This document shows positions 10,184 to 19,743 of a DNA stretch of 64,000 bases, one piece after another (positions within the stretch are counted from its first letter, which is position 1; each line of letters opens with the position of its first letter). The notes beneath the pieces are model-generated. The model worked only from the letters and a program-made list of their open reading frames with translations, was not told the DNA's origin and ran no database searches. The stretch is from contig NZ_CP073638.1 in NCBI RefSeq assembly GCF_029962485.1, forward strand, positions 1,364,001-1,428,000. Reading direction: 5' to 3'. This stretch comes from Burkholderia cepacia. GTDB lineage: Bacteria > Pseudomonadota > Gammaproteobacteria > Burkholderiales > Burkholderiaceae. A program made the translations under genes and the position numbers.

Positions 10184-11917
10184 ATGAAAAGGAATGCCTG
10201 GTTCGCCCTGCCCCTTCCGTCGCCCCGCCGCCTCGCGTGCGTAGCGCCGTTCGTGTTCGCTGCCGCTGCGGCGCATGCGACGACGGATTGGGTCGATACC
10301 CATACGAAGGCCTTTCTGACCGGCCCGCAGTTGATGGCGCGCAGTGCGGCGCCATCGCTCGAACTGGCAGCCGGTGAAACGACCAACGTCGTCATCAGCC
10401 TGAAGCTGCGCAACGCCGCGCAACTCAAGCAACTGGCGCGCGACGTGAACCGGCCCGGCAGCGCGCATTACCGTCATTACCTGACGCACGAGCAGTTCCT
10501 CGCCAACTACGCGCCGACCGATGCGCAGGTGAAGTCGGTCGTCGACTATCTGCACAAGAGCGGCTTCGTGAACGTCGAAGTCGCGCCGAACCGCCTGCTG
10601 GTCTCCGCGCGCGGCACTGCCGGCACCGTGAAGACCGCATTCAACACGTCGCTCGTGCATTTCGAGTACGCAGGCCGCTCGGGCTTCGCGAACGCTTCGA
10701 CCGCGCAGGTCCCGAGCGCGCTCGGCAACGTCGTCGGCTCGGTGCTCGGGCTGCAGAGCGTCGCGCGTGCGCATCCGATGCTGCGCATCGGCAACGTGGC
10801 GAAGCCGCAGGCGCTCGCGGCCGGCACGGCAACGGGTCACTATCCGAAGGAATTCCCGGGTCTCTACAACGCAACCGGCGTGCCGACCGCGGCCGGCGTG
10901 ACCGTCGGCATCATCACGATCGGCGGCGTATCGCAAACGCTGCAGGACCTGAAGCAGTTCACGTCGAGCAACGGTTACGGCGCGGTCTCGACACAGACCG
11001 TCCAGACCAACGGCTCGGGCGGCAGCTACACCGACGACCAGGACGGCCAGGGCGAATGGGATCTCGACAGCCAGTCGATCGTCGGCTCGGCCGGCGGCCA
11101 GGTCGGCAAGCTCGTGTTCTACATGGCCGACCTCAACGCAAGCGGCAACACGGGTCTCACGCAGGCGTTCAACCGCGCCGTGTCGGACAACACCGCGAAG
11201 GTGATCAACGTGTCGCTCGGCTGGTGCGAGACCGACGCGAACGCGGACGGCACGATCGACGCCGAGGAGCAGATCTTCACGACGGCAGCCGCCCAGGGCC
11301 AGACGTTCTCGGTGTCGTCGGGCGACGAAGGCGTGTACGAGTGCAACAACCGCGGCTATCCGGACGGCGCGAACTACACGGTATCGTGGCCGGCCTCGTC
11401 GCCGCACGTGCTCGCAATCGGCGGCACGACGCTCTACACGACGTCGGCAGGCGCGTTCTCGAATGAAACGGTGTGGAACGAAGGCCTCGACAGCAACGGC
11501 AAGCTGTGGGCGACGGGCGGCGGCGTCAGCACGATCCTGCCGGCGCCGTCGTGGCAATCGGGCAGCAACCGCCAGTTGCCGGACGTGTCGTTCGACGCCG
11601 CGCAAAGCACCGGCGCGTACATCTACAACTACGGCCAGTTGCAGCAGATCGGCGGCACGAGCCTCGCCGCGCCGATCTTCACGGGCTTCTGGGCGCGCCT
11701 GCTCGCGGCGAACGGCACGGGCCTCGGCTTCCCGGCCGGCAACTTCTATGCGGACATTCCGTCGAACCCGTCGCTCGTGCGCTATGACGTCGTGTCGGGC
11801 AACAACGGCTATCAGGGGTATGGCTATACCGCCGGCACCGGCTGGGATCTGACGACCGGCTTCGGCAGCCTGAACATCGCGAACCTCAACCAACTGATCA
11901 AGTCGGGCGGGTTCTGA
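10184..11917 (+). CDS. S53 family (sedolisin / kumamolisin-like) secreted peptidase
   Basis: Secreted serine-carboxyl peptidase, likely an acid-active extracellular protease. The 577-residue precursor has a signal peptide, a pro-kumamolisin activation domain (about 35-205, with RPGSAHYRHYLTHEQF and the FVNVEVAPNRLLVSA stretch), then the catalytic domain. Family residues are present: E291 and D295 in EWDLDSQSIVG, oxyanion D381 in SSGDEG, and nucleophile S493 in GGTSLAAP. The C-terminal calcium-site region (DLTTGFGSLN) is intact. The start at 10184 follows AAAAAAGGA and begins the signal peptide; the frame is open further upstream but unrelated. A close paralogue lies at 52848-54680. Confidence 0.93.
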   Translation: MKRNAWFALPLPSPRRLACVAPFVFAAAAAHATTDWVDTHTKAFLTGPQLMARSAAPSLELAAGETTNVVISLKLRNAAQLKQLARDVNRPGSAHYRHYLTHEQFLANYAPTDAQVKSVVDYLHKSGFVNVEVAPNRLLVSARGTAGTVKTAFNTSLVHFEYAGRSGFANASTAQVPSALGNVVGSVLGLQSVARAHPMLRIGNVAKPQALAAGTATGHYPKEFPGLYNATGVPTAAGVTVGIITIGGVSQTLQDLKQFTSSNGYGAVSTQTVQTNGSGGSYTDDQDGQGEWDLDSQSIVGSAGGQVGKLVFYMADLNASGNTGLTQAFNRAVSDNTAKVINVSLGWCETDANADGTIDAEEQIFTTAAAQGQTFSVSSGDEGVYECNNRGYPDGANYTVSWPASSPHVLAIGGTTLYTTSAGAFSNETVWNEGLDSNGKLWATGGGVSTILPAPSWQSGSNRQLPDVSFDAAQSTGAYIYNYGQLQQIGGTSLAAPIFTGFWARLLAANGTGLGFPAGNFYADIPSNPSLVRYDVVSGNNGYQGYGYTAGTGWDLTTGFGSLNIANLNQLIKSGGF

Positions 11918-11931
11918 TCGATGCATGAAGG

Positions 11932-11965
11932 CCGGCGCGCGGCGGCATTTGCCGCGCGCCGGTTT
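11932..11965. terminator. Bidirectional terminator between peptidase and MFS genes
   Basis: Twelve-base-pair perfect stem CCGGCGCGCGGC/GCCGCGCGCCGG with a seven-base loop, followed by TTTATAA on the plus side. It lies between two convergent genes. Confidence 0.75.
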
Positions 11966-11972
11966 ATAACGC

Positions 11973-13391
11973 CTACTCCACCGCCCGCTCCTTCGCGCGT
12001 TCCGGCGCGGCCGGCACACCGGCCCGATGCGACGGCGCGAACAACCGCAGCCCGCTCGCAACGCTCGCGGCCCCGGCGAACCCTGCGCCAAGCATCAACG
12101 CAAGCGTCGGCCCATGGCGCCCCGCGATCCCGAACGACAGCGCAACGAGCGCCGCGCCCGTCGCCTGCCCGATCAGCCGCGCGGTCGCGATGATCCCGCT
12201 CGCGCCACCGCTGCGCTCGGGCGGCGCACTCGACATCAGCGCCTTCAGGTTCGGCGACTGGAAGAAACCGAAGCCCGCGCCGCACAGCATCATCCGCCAG
12301 CCGATGTCGACGACGCTCGGCGACACCGGCAGCGCGGCGAGCGACACCATGCCCGCGCTCAGCAACGCGAGCCCGATCGCACCGAGCAGACCGGGCGGAT
12401 AACGATCCGACAACCGGCCCGCGATCGGCGCGGCGAACGCGACGATCGCCGACCACGGCGTCATCAGGAAGCCCGTTTCGACCGCGCTGCGATGCAGGAC
12501 GGTTTCGAAATAGAACGGCAGCGACACGAACGCCAGCCCCTGCGCGGCGAACGCGCACACGGCCGTCAGCGCGGACAGCGTGAACACCGGCCGGCGAAAC
12601 AGGTCGACCGGCAGCATCGGCGCCGGGTGCCCGGCCTGGCGGCGGATCAGCAGCCAGCCGAATGCGAGCGCAACCGCGGCCGATGCGAACACGATCGAAA
12701 GCGGCCCGCGCTGCGCGAATTCACCGAGCGCGAAGATCAGCGACGCGAACGTGATCACGTTGAACAGCGCGGCGACCGGATCGAACGCATGCTTGCCACG
12801 CGCCGTCTGCGGCAGCGACGGAATCGCCACGGCGAGCGCAATCACGCCGAGCGGCACGTTCACCGCGAACAGCCACGGCCATGCGGCAACCGACAGGATC
12901 AGCGACGCAATGGTCGGCCCCACCGCGAACGACACGCCGACGACGAGCGCGTTGAAGCCGACGCCGCGTCCGAGCCGGTGTGCGGGAAACAGGCCGCGGA
13001 TCAGCGCGACGTTGACGCTCATGATCGCGCTCGCGCCGAAGCCCTGCACGATCCGTGCGGCCGTCAGCATCGGCAGCGTCGACGCGAGCGAACAGCCGAG
13101 CGATGCGAGCGTGAACACCGCAAGCCCGGCGATATACACGCGCTTGTGGCCGACGATGTCGCCAAGCGAGGCGAACGGCAGCAGCGTCGCGACCATCGCG
13201 AGCTGGTATGCGTTGATGATCCACACGGAAGCGGCCGGCGACGCATGCAGGTCGGCGGCGATCGCGGGCAGCGCGGTGTTCGCGATCGCGGTGTCGAGCG
13301 TCGCGAGCGCGACGGCCAGCAGCACCGCGGACATCGCGCGCCAGTTGACGGCCGGCTCATGGGCGCCGGCGGGGGTAGCGAATTCGGACAA
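11973..13391 (-). CDS. MFS transporter, DHA2 (EmrB/QacA) type
   Basis: Drug:H+ antiporter of the 14-helix DHA2 branch in the inner membrane. The 472-residue product shows motif C-like and motif A-like stretches (LATLDTAIANTALPAIA, GDIVGHKRVYIAG, ARIVQGFGASAIMSVN) and alternating hydrophobic segments to the C-terminus. I chose a TTG start at 13391 (MSEFATPAGAHEP), because the extension to an ATG at 13511 is arginine-rich and unlike any family N-terminus; this is the least certain point. No partner membrane-fusion gene or regulator is adjacent, so the substrate is unknown. Confidence 0.85.
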   Translation of the reverse strand: MSEFATPAGAHEPAVNWRAMSAVLLAVALATLDTAIANTALPAIAADLHASPAASVWIINAYQLAMVATLLPFASLGDIVGHKRVYIAGLAVFTLASLGCSLASTLPMLTAARIVQGFGASAIMSVNVALIRGLFPAHRLGRGVGFNALVVGVSFAVGPTIASLILSVAAWPWLFAVNVPLGVIALAVAIPSLPQTARGKHAFDPVAALFNVITFASLIFALGEFAQRGPLSIVFASAAVALAFGWLLIRRQAGHPAPMLPVDLFRRPVFTLSALTAVCAFAAQGLAFVSLPFYFETVLHRSAVETGFLMTPWSAIVAFAAPIAGRLSDRYPPGLLGAIGLALLSAGMVSLAALPVSPSVVDIGWRMMLCGAGFGFFQSPNLKALMSSAPPERSGGASGIIATARLIGQATGAALVALSFGIAGRHGPTLALMLGAGFAGAASVASGLRLFAPSHRAGVPAAPERAKERAVE

Positions 13392-13606
13392 GATGAGGCT
13401 CGGCTGACGAGCGACGCGTTGCGCCACGTCGCGGATTGGACTCGCGGCGGCGTTCCGGTCGCACCGCACGGAACGCGCGCCGCCGCGCCCCGTATTGTTG
13501 CAGAGCCGCATCGAACGTGCAGGCGGCCGCGTCGTCAGTCAGCAAAATGAAAGAAAATGCGCCGCGCGCCCCATGCGCGGCGGCGCCTCGTGCCGGGCGT
13601 GACCGG

Positions 13607-14443
13607 TCAGCTCACCGCGCGCCGCGCATTGCGCCCGCGCAGCCATTCGAGCGCCAGCAGCAGGCTCGTCGAGAAGATGATCAGGATCGTTGCGAGCGCA
13701 GCGATCGTCGGGCTGATGTTCTCGCGGATACCCGTGAACATCTGGCGCGGCAGCGTCGTCTGGTCCGCGCCCGCGAGGAACAGCGTGACGACCACTTCGT
13801 CGAACGATGTCGCGAACGCAAACAGCGCGCCCGACATCACGCCCGGCGCGATCACCGGCAGCGTCACGCGGAAGAAGGTCGACACCGGGTTCGCGCCGAG
13901 CGACAGGCTCGCACGCACGAGGTTCTGGTTGAAGCCCTGCAGCGTCGCGGCGACCGTCGTCACGACGAACGGCACGCCGAGCGCCGCGTGCGCGGCGATC
14001 AGCCCCGTGTAGGTGTTCGCGAGCCCGAGCGGCGCGAAGAACAGGTACATGCCGACGCCGACGACGACAACCGGCACGATCATCGGCGACAACAGCACGG
14101 CCATCAGCAACCCCTTGCCGCGGAAGTCGGCTTTCGTGAGACCGATCGCGGCAAGCGTGCCGAGCACGGTCGCGACGATGGTCGCCGACGGCGCGACGAT
14201 GAAGCTGTTCTTCGCGGCCATCCGCCACTCGTCCGATGCGATCAGGTTCTCGTACCAGCGCGTCGAGAAGCCCGGAATCGGATAGACGAGGAACGTGCTC
14301 GACGAAAACGACAGCGGCACGATCGCGAGCACCGGCAGGATCAGGTACAGCAGCGTCAGCACGACGAGCACGCGCAACGCGACGTACCACGCGCGCTCGA
14401 CGAACGACATGTGCGGCGCGAACACCGGCCTGGCGAGTTTCAT
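13607..14443 (-). CDS. ABC transporter permease (PotC-like)
   Basis: Inner-membrane permease of a spermidine/putrescine-type ABC importer. The 278-residue protein has six hydrophobic segments and the EAA-loop region RASLSLGANPVSTFFRVTLP (about 176-195), where the ATPase docks. It is the last of four leftward genes, 46 bases after the larger permease. Its size and sequence match the PotC/second-permease type. Confidence 0.9.
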   Translation of the reverse strand: MKLARPVFAPHMSFVERAWYVALRVLVVLTLLYLILPVLAIVPLSFSSSTFLVYPIPGFSTRWYENLIASDEWRMAAKNSFIVAPSATIVATVLGTLAAIGLTKADFRGKGLLMAVLLSPMIVPVVVVGVGMYLFFAPLGLANTYTGLIAAHAALGVPFVVTTVAATLQGFNQNLVRASLSLGANPVSTFFRVTLPVIAPGVMSGALFAFATSFDEVVVTLFLAGADQTTLPRQMFTGIRENISPTIAALATILIIFSTSLLLALEWLRGRNARRAVS

Positions 14444-14489
14444 GGTCCGAATCCCCTTCCCGTTTCGTGACGTATTTCTGCCCGGGCGC

Positions 14490-15746
14490 TCAGCCGAGGC
14501 TCACGTTGGTGCGCGTGAAGCGCCCGTACACCGCGTACAGCACGAGCGTCGCCGCGAGCAGCAGCCCGCCGAGCGCACACGCCATGCCCCAGTTGATCGT
14601 CACGTTCGTGAAGTACGCGACGTAGTAGCTGACCATCTGGTCGTTCGGCCCGCCGAGCAGCGCGGGCGTGATGTAGTAGCCGATCGCGAGGATGAACACG
14701 AGCAGCGCGCCCGCGCCGACGCCCGGATAGGTCTGCGGCACGTACACGCGCCAGAACGCGGCGAACGGATGGCTGCCGAGCGACACGGCCGCACGCTGGT
14801 AGGTCGGCGGGATCGACTTCATCACGCTGTACAACGGCAGGATCATGAACGGCAGCAGGATGTGCGTCATCGAGATGTACACGCCGACGCGGTTGAACAG
14901 CAGCGTCAGCGGATGCGAGATCAGCCCGCTGCCGATCAGCGCCTTGTTGATCAGCCCTTCGCTCTGCAGCAGCACGATCCACGCGGCGACGCGCACGAGC
15001 ACCGACGTCCAGAACGGAATCAGCACGAGAATCATCACGAGGTTCGCGCGCCGCTCCGACAGCGTCGAGATCCAGTACGCGAGCGGATAGCCGAGCAGCA
15101 GCGCGAACAGCGTGACGGCGATGCCGATCACGAACGTGCGGCCGAAGATCGCGAGATAGATCGACTGGTCGGGGTCGGCCTGCACGATGTGGCCGAAGCC
15201 GTCCTGCTTGTGGTCGAGCGCGGCAAGCAGGTAGAACGGCGATACCTGGCTGCCGTTCTTCGCGATCGCCTGCCAGTACGCGGCGTCGCCCCAGCGCGAA
15301 TCGAGATCGACGATTTTCTCGCGCGTCTGCGCGGGCGTCAGCGCCGCGTCGTTGTCGCCCTTCAGCGGCATCGCACGCGCCGTCTTCGCGACGAGCGAGC
15401 GATAGCCGGGAATCTCGGTGTTCAGCCGCCGCGCGAGCGCACCCATCGCCTCGCTGTCGGCCACCTTCGTCATGTCCGCCGCGAGCGCGACATACGCGGC
15501 GTCGGCCGGCGGCGCCTTGCGGTCCCAGCCCGACAGCGCGGCGACCGTATTCGGCAACGCGGTTGCGATCTCGGGGTTCTGCACTGCGCGCGTGAGCAGC
15601 GTGCCGATCGGCACGACGAAGATCAGCAGCAGGAAAATCGCGAGCGGCGCGACCAGCAGCAACGCCATCGTGCGCTTGCGGGCCTCGGCAGCCTTCAGCT
15701 CGCGCTTGAGCGCGGCGGTCGACGGCGAGGAAGGCGCGATCGTCAT
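14490..15746 (-). CDS. ABC transporter permease (PotB-like, long)
   Basis: First permease of the polyamine-type importer. The 418-residue chain is longer than usual PotB (about 280-300), because of an extra periplasmic segment of roughly 120 residues between the first transmembrane helix (LLLVAPLAIFLLLIFVVPIG) and the second. The core has the EAA loop AAVSLGSHPFAAFWRVYVPQ. The start at 15746 (MTIAPSSP) follows GGAGAG; a longer in-frame start at 15812 has no good ribosome site. Such long first permeases are known among Burkholderia polyamine/opine-type transporters. Confidence 0.9.
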   Translation of the reverse strand: MTIAPSSPSTAALKRELKAAEARKRTMALLLVAPLAIFLLLIFVVPIGTLLTRAVQNPEIATALPNTVAALSGWDRKAPPADAAYVALAADMTKVADSEAMGALARRLNTEIPGYRSLVAKTARAMPLKGDNDAALTPAQTREKIVDLDSRWGDAAYWQAIAKNGSQVSPFYLLAALDHKQDGFGHIVQADPDQSIYLAIFGRTFVIGIAVTLFALLLGYPLAYWISTLSERRANLVMILVLIPFWTSVLVRVAAWIVLLQSEGLINKALIGSGLISHPLTLLFNRVGVYISMTHILLPFMILPLYSVMKSIPPTYQRAAVSLGSHPFAAFWRVYVPQTYPGVGAGALLVFILAIGYYITPALLGGPNDQMVSYYVAYFTNVTINWGMACALGGLLLAATLVLYAVYGRFTRTNVSLG

Positions 15747-15856
15747 CGTATTCAACGGTTCTCTCCGGCCGGGCACGTTCCGGCGGAATGCCGCGCGACA
15801 CGATCGACGCATCGCGCGGCCGGTTGCATCAGGACACCTTCAGGATACCTGACCGG

Positions 15857-16903
15857 TTACTTCGTCGCCCATGCGGTGAAGCGCTGCTCGAGCTCGTCGC
15901 TGTGGTCGGTCCAGAAGCCGATGTCTTCCAGCACCGCGTTCTTGCCGTTGGCCGGCGAGTTCGGCAGGTTCGAGAGCGTCTTCGCGTCGAGCGACTTGAT
16001 TGCCGCGATGTTCGCAGGGCCGTACGCGATGTGCTGCGCATACGCCTGCTGCGGCTTCGGCGTCAGCGAATACGCGATGTACTGCTCGGCCAGCGCCTTG
16101 TTCGGCGAACCCTTCGGAATCGCCCAGTAGTCGAGGTCGTAGATGCTGCCGTTCCACACGACCTTCAGGTTCTTGCCTTCCTTCTGCGCGGCATCGATGC
16201 GGCCGTTATACGCGGTCGACATCACGACGTCGCCGGCGACGAGGAACTGCGGCGGCTGCGCGCCTGCTTCCCACCACTGGATGTACGGCTTCAACTCGTC
16301 GAGCTTCTTGAACGCGCGGTCCTGGCCGGCCTTCGTGCCAAGCACCTTGTAGACGTCCTTCGTCGCGACGCCGTCGGCCATCAGCGCGAATTCGAGGTTA
16401 TAGCGCGCGCCCTTGCGCATCCCTCGCTTGCCGGGGAATTTCTTCACGTTCCAGAAATCGGCCCAGCCGGTCGGCGCCGACTTCAGCTTGTCCGCGTTGT
16501 ACGACAGCGCCGTCGACCACACGAAGAAGCCGACGCCGCACACCTGCGGCGATTCCGGAATCAGGTCGGACTTCTTCGCGATCTTCGACCAGTCGAGCTT
16601 CTCGTACAGCCCTTCGTCGCAGCCGCGGTTCAGGTCGCCCGATTCGACTTCGACCACGTCCCAGTTGACGTGCTTCGCCTCGACCATCGCCTTCACCTTC
16701 GCCTGCTCGCCGTTGTACTCGACGGCCGTGACCTTGTTGCCGGTTGCCTTTTCGAACGGCTGGTTGAACGCGGCCTTCTGTGCGTCGCCGTTCGCGCCGC
16801 CGAAGTTGACGACCGTGAGTTCCGCAGCCGATGCCGATGCACCGAACGCGATCAGTGCCAGCGCGAGTGCCGTGCGGCGCGCAGTAAAGCTTGCTCGTTT
16901 CAT
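15857..16903 (-). CDS. ABC transporter periplasmic substrate-binding protein (PotD-like)
   Basis: Periplasmic receptor of the importer, 348 residues. A signal peptide (MKRASFTARRTALALALIAF, cleavage after ASA near 25-26) leads into ELTVVNFGGANGDAQKAAF, the typical start of PotD/opine-type binding proteins. Lobe-hinge stretches such as WDVVEVESGDLNRGCDEG and YDLDYWAIPKGSPNK are present. It lies 76 bases after the ATPase gene. A polyamine or small cationic ligand is the family expectation; the ligand cannot be fixed from sequence. Confidence 0.92.
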   Translation of the reverse strand: MKRASFTARRTALALALIAFGASASAAELTVVNFGGANGDAQKAAFNQPFEKATGNKVTAVEYNGEQAKVKAMVEAKHVNWDVVEVESGDLNRGCDEGLYEKLDWSKIAKKSDLIPESPQVCGVGFFVWSTALSYNADKLKSAPTGWADFWNVKKFPGKRGMRKGARYNLEFALMADGVATKDVYKVLGTKAGQDRAFKKLDELKPYIQWWEAGAQPPQFLVAGDVVMSTAYNGRIDAAQKEGKNLKVVWNGSIYDLDYWAIPKGSPNKALAEQYIAYSLTPKPQQAYAQHIAYGPANIAAIKSLDAKTLSNLPNSPANGKNAVLEDIGFWTDHSDELEQRFTAWATK

Positions 16904-16979
16904 GATGGTTCCTCTCCTCTCGTGGTGGAAGTGGGCTTTGTTGTTGACGACGTGCTGCGGAAAAGCGGTGAAACCGGGG

Positions 16980-18077
16980 TCACGCGAACACGCGCAGGTG
17001 TTCGGGTGCGAATGCAAGCGAGACCGGCGCGCCGGGCGAGAACGCGTCGAGCGCGCCGGTGCCGAGCGGCACCTTCACGAAGCATTCGTCCTGGCCGGGC
17101 AGCGCGCAGCGCATGCGCACGTGATCGCCGAAATAGATGAGGCTGCGCGCTTCGCCGCTCAGGCGGTTCGCGGCGGCGCCGTTCGCGTGGCCGTTGGCAG
17201 CGAGGCTCATGCGTTCGGGGCGGATGCACGCGACCGCCGATGCGCCTTCGGCGGCTTCGCCAATGTGGCGGCCGACGAGCTTCGTGCCGTCGTCGAGCCG
17301 GAACTCGCAGAATTCGCCGTCGACACGCGCGATGGTGCCGCGCAGCCGGTTGCTGTCGCCGATGAAGTTGGCAACGAATTCGTTGCACGGCGATTCGTAC
17401 AGGCGGTCCACGGTGTCGAGCTGCTGCACGATGCCCTTGTCGAACACCGCGACGCGGTCGGACATCGTCAGCGCCTCGCCCTGGTCGTGCGTCACGTACA
17501 CGAAGGTCACGCCGAGCTTCTCGTGCAGCGCCTTGAGTTCGTACTGCATGTGTTCGCGCAACTGCTTGTCGAGCGCGCCGAGCGGCTCGTCCATCAGCAC
17601 CAGCTTCGGCTCGAACACGAGTGCGCGCGCCAGCGCAATGCGCTGCTGCTGGCCGCCCGACAACTGCGCCGGATAGCGTTTCGCGAAGCGCTCCATCTGC
17701 ACCATCTTCAGCGCATGCGCGACGCGTTCCGCGCGCTCGCCGGCCGGCAGCTTGCGCACGGTCAGCGGATACGCGACGTTCTGCTCGACCGTCAGGTGCG
17801 GGAACAGCGCGTAGTTCTGAAACACCATGCCGATGTTGCGCTTGTGCGGCGGCACGTTGTTCAGCAGCTCGCCGTCCAGGCGGATCTCGCCGCCGGTCGG
17901 GAATTCGAAGCCGGCAAGCATCATCAGGCAGGTGGTCTTGCCCGAACCCGACGGCCCGAGCAGCGTCAGGAATTCCCCACGGTGGATATCGAGGTCGAGC
18001 GATTTGACGACCAGCGTTTCGCCGTCGTAGGTCTTCCGCACGCCGCGAAAGCTGACGATCACATCATCGGACTTCAT
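16980..18077 (-). CDS. ABC transporter ATP-binding protein (PotA-like)
   Basis: Cytoplasmic ATPase of the importer, 365 residues. Walker A is GPSGSGKTT (about 43-51), the signature LSGGQQQRIALARAL (about 140-154), and Walker B LVLMDEPLGALD; a C-terminal TOBE-type regulatory domain follows. The ATG at 18077 follows AGGGGA at good spacing, so it was preferred over a TTG at 18104. It is the first gene of the leftward operon, divergent from a MocR regulator with about 108 bases between starts. Confidence 0.95.
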   Translation of the reverse strand: MKSDDVIVSFRGVRKTYDGETLVVKSLDLDIHRGEFLTLLGPSGSGKTTCLMMLAGFEFPTGGEIRLDGELLNNVPPHKRNIGMVFQNYALFPHLTVEQNVAYPLTVRKLPAGERAERVAHALKMVQMERFAKRYPAQLSGGQQQRIALARALVFEPKLVLMDEPLGALDKQLREHMQYELKALHEKLGVTFVYVTHDQGEALTMSDRVAVFDKGIVQQLDTVDRLYESPCNEFVANFIGDSNRLRGTIARVDGEFCEFRLDDGTKLVGRHIGEAAEGASAVACIRPERMSLAANGHANGAAANRLSGEARSLIYFGDHVRMRCALPGQDECFVKVPLGTGALDAFSPGAPVSLAFAPEHLRVFA

Positions 18078-18185
18078 CGTGGCTGTCCCCTTGCTTCGCG
18101 ACAATTGATTTTGAGATGCGAGCCACTATACGGCGCGCACGGTTCTATACTAGGGAACCATTTCAATATTCCAAGTAGGACCACT
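18078..18185. promoter_or_regulatory. Divergent promoter region, ABC operon / MocR
   Basis: Contains an imperfect direct repeat, TAGGGAACCATTT (18151-18163) and TAGGACCACTTT (18176-18187), about 25 bases apart, plus the small inverted repeat GGTTC/GAACC. MocR regulators often bind direct repeats near their own promoter, so this is a plausible site by analogy only. Confidence 0.35.
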
Positions 18186-19706
18186 TTGGATACCGTGATC
18201 GTCGCCGACTGGCTCTCCGCCCGTCTCGACCGCAGCTCGCCGGAGCCGATGTACCGGCAGTTGCTGCAGCTGATGCAGCAAGCCATCCTGACCGGGGAAT
18301 TGGGGCCAGGGACGAAACTGCCGAGCTCGCGCACGCTCGCGGGCGACCTGTCGATCGCGCGCAATACCGTGCTGCATGTGTACGACCAGTTGACGGCCGA
18401 GGGCTACGTGCTGACGACGACCGGCAGCGGCACCTACGTGGCCGATACGCGGCCGGACGCCGCGGCGATCCACGCACCGGGCAACGCGCCGGCGCCGTCA
18501 GCCGCCGACGAACCGCCGCCGGATGCGCAGGGCAGCCTGTCGACGCGCGGCCGGCAACTGATCGAGCACGCGGGTGTATCGCGACGCCAGTGGGGTGCTT
18601 TCATGCCGGGCGTGCCGGACGTGTCGGAATTTCCGAGCCGCACGTGGAGCCGCCTGCAGGCGCGGCTGTGGAAGGAAGCCAATCCCGAACTGCTGACCTA
18701 CGCGCCGGGCGGCGGCTACCGGCCGTTGCGGCGCGCGCTTGCCGATTACCTGCGCGTCGCGCGCTCGGTCAAATGCTCGCCGGACCAGGTGATCATCACG
18801 ACGGGCATCCACCAGTCGATCGATCTCGCGGTGCGGCTGCTGTCCGATATCGGCGATCGCGCGTGGGTCGAGGAGCCGTGCTACTGGGGCGTGCGCAGCG
18901 TCCTGCAGGCGGCCGGTCTCACGCTCGCCCCGGTGCCGGTCGACCAGGAAGGGCTCGACCCGCGTGCGAGCGACATGCAGCATCCGCCGCGGCTCGTGCT
19001 CGTCACGCCATCGCATCAGTACCCGCTCGGCATGGTGATGAGTCTCGCGCGGCGCCGGATGCTGCTCGAATACGCGCGCCAGCACCGCTGCTGGATCATC
19101 GAAGACGACTACGACAGCGAATTCCGCTACGGCAGCCGGCCGCTCGCGTCGCTGCAGGGGCTCGACGACGGCGGCCGCGTGATCTACGTCGGCAGCCTCG
19201 GCAAGATGCTGTTCCCGGGGCTGCGGATGGGCTATATGGTCGTGCCCGAGCATCTGGTCGATACGTTCCGCACCGGATTGTCGGAGCTGTACCGTGAAGG
19301 CCAGCTGATGCAGCAGGCCGTGCTCGCCGAATTCATCATGGACGGCCACCTCACTTCACATGTCAGACGAATGCGCACGCTGTACGGCGAGCGCCGGCAA
19401 CTGATGATCGACGCGATCCGCGCGCGCTTCGGCGATGCGCTCCCGGTGATGGGCGACGAGGCCGGCCTGCATCTGGTGCTCGGCCTGCCTGACGCGTGCG
19501 ACGATCGCGCGGTCACGCAGAGCGCGTTCGATGCGGGCGTGATTGTCCGCCCGCTGACCAGCTACTACAGCAGCCTCGACACCGCGCGACAGGGCCTGCT
19601 GCTCGGCTATGCGTGCGTCGCGCACGAAGGCATCGGGCCCGCGTTCGACACGCTCGCCGATACCATCGAGCAGCATCTGCCGCGCGACATCACGCGCGCC
19701 GCATGA
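18186..19706 (+). CDS. MocR-family regulator (GntR HTH plus aminotransferase domain)
   Basis: PLP-dependent transcription factor of the MocR/GabR group, 506 residues. The N-terminal GntR winged helix is RSSPEPMYRQLLQLMQQAIL through LPSSRTLAGDLSIARNTVLH; the class-I aminotransferase-like domain contains EDDYDSEFRYGSRPL and the PLP lysine region YVGSLGKMLFPGLRMGY. A TTG at 18186 (DTVIVADWL) with AGGA five bases before is the likely start; the frame is open far upstream, but that part overlaps the opposite operon. Divergent from the PotABCD-like operon, it probably controls it, perhaps in response to an amine or amino acid. Confidence 0.9.
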   Translation: MDTVIVADWLSARLDRSSPEPMYRQLLQLMQQAILTGELGPGTKLPSSRTLAGDLSIARNTVLHVYDQLTAEGYVLTTTGSGTYVADTRPDAAAIHAPGNAPAPSAADEPPPDAQGSLSTRGRQLIEHAGVSRRQWGAFMPGVPDVSEFPSRTWSRLQARLWKEANPELLTYAPGGGYRPLRRALADYLRVARSVKCSPDQVIITTGIHQSIDLAVRLLSDIGDRAWVEEPCYWGVRSVLQAAGLTLAPVPVDQEGLDPRASDMQHPPRLVLVTPSHQYPLGMVMSLARRRMLLEYARQHRCWIIEDDYDSEFRYGSRPLASLQGLDDGGRVIYVGSLGKMLFPGLRMGYMVVPEHLVDTFRTGLSELYREGQLMQQAVLAEFIMDGHLTSHVRRMRTLYGERRQLMIDAIRARFGDALPVMGDEAGLHLVLGLPDACDDRAVTQSAFDAGVIVRPLTSYYSSLDTARQGLLLGYACVAHEGIGPAFDTLADTIEQHLPRDITRAA

Positions 19707-19743
19707 GGCCTCGCGAGACCGGCCACACGCGGCGACGCCCGCG

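Noticed and set aside
16413..18185. Long open frame upstream of the MocR gene
   Set aside because: It runs antisense through the binding-protein and ATPase genes; only the part after the TTG at 18186 has family similarity.
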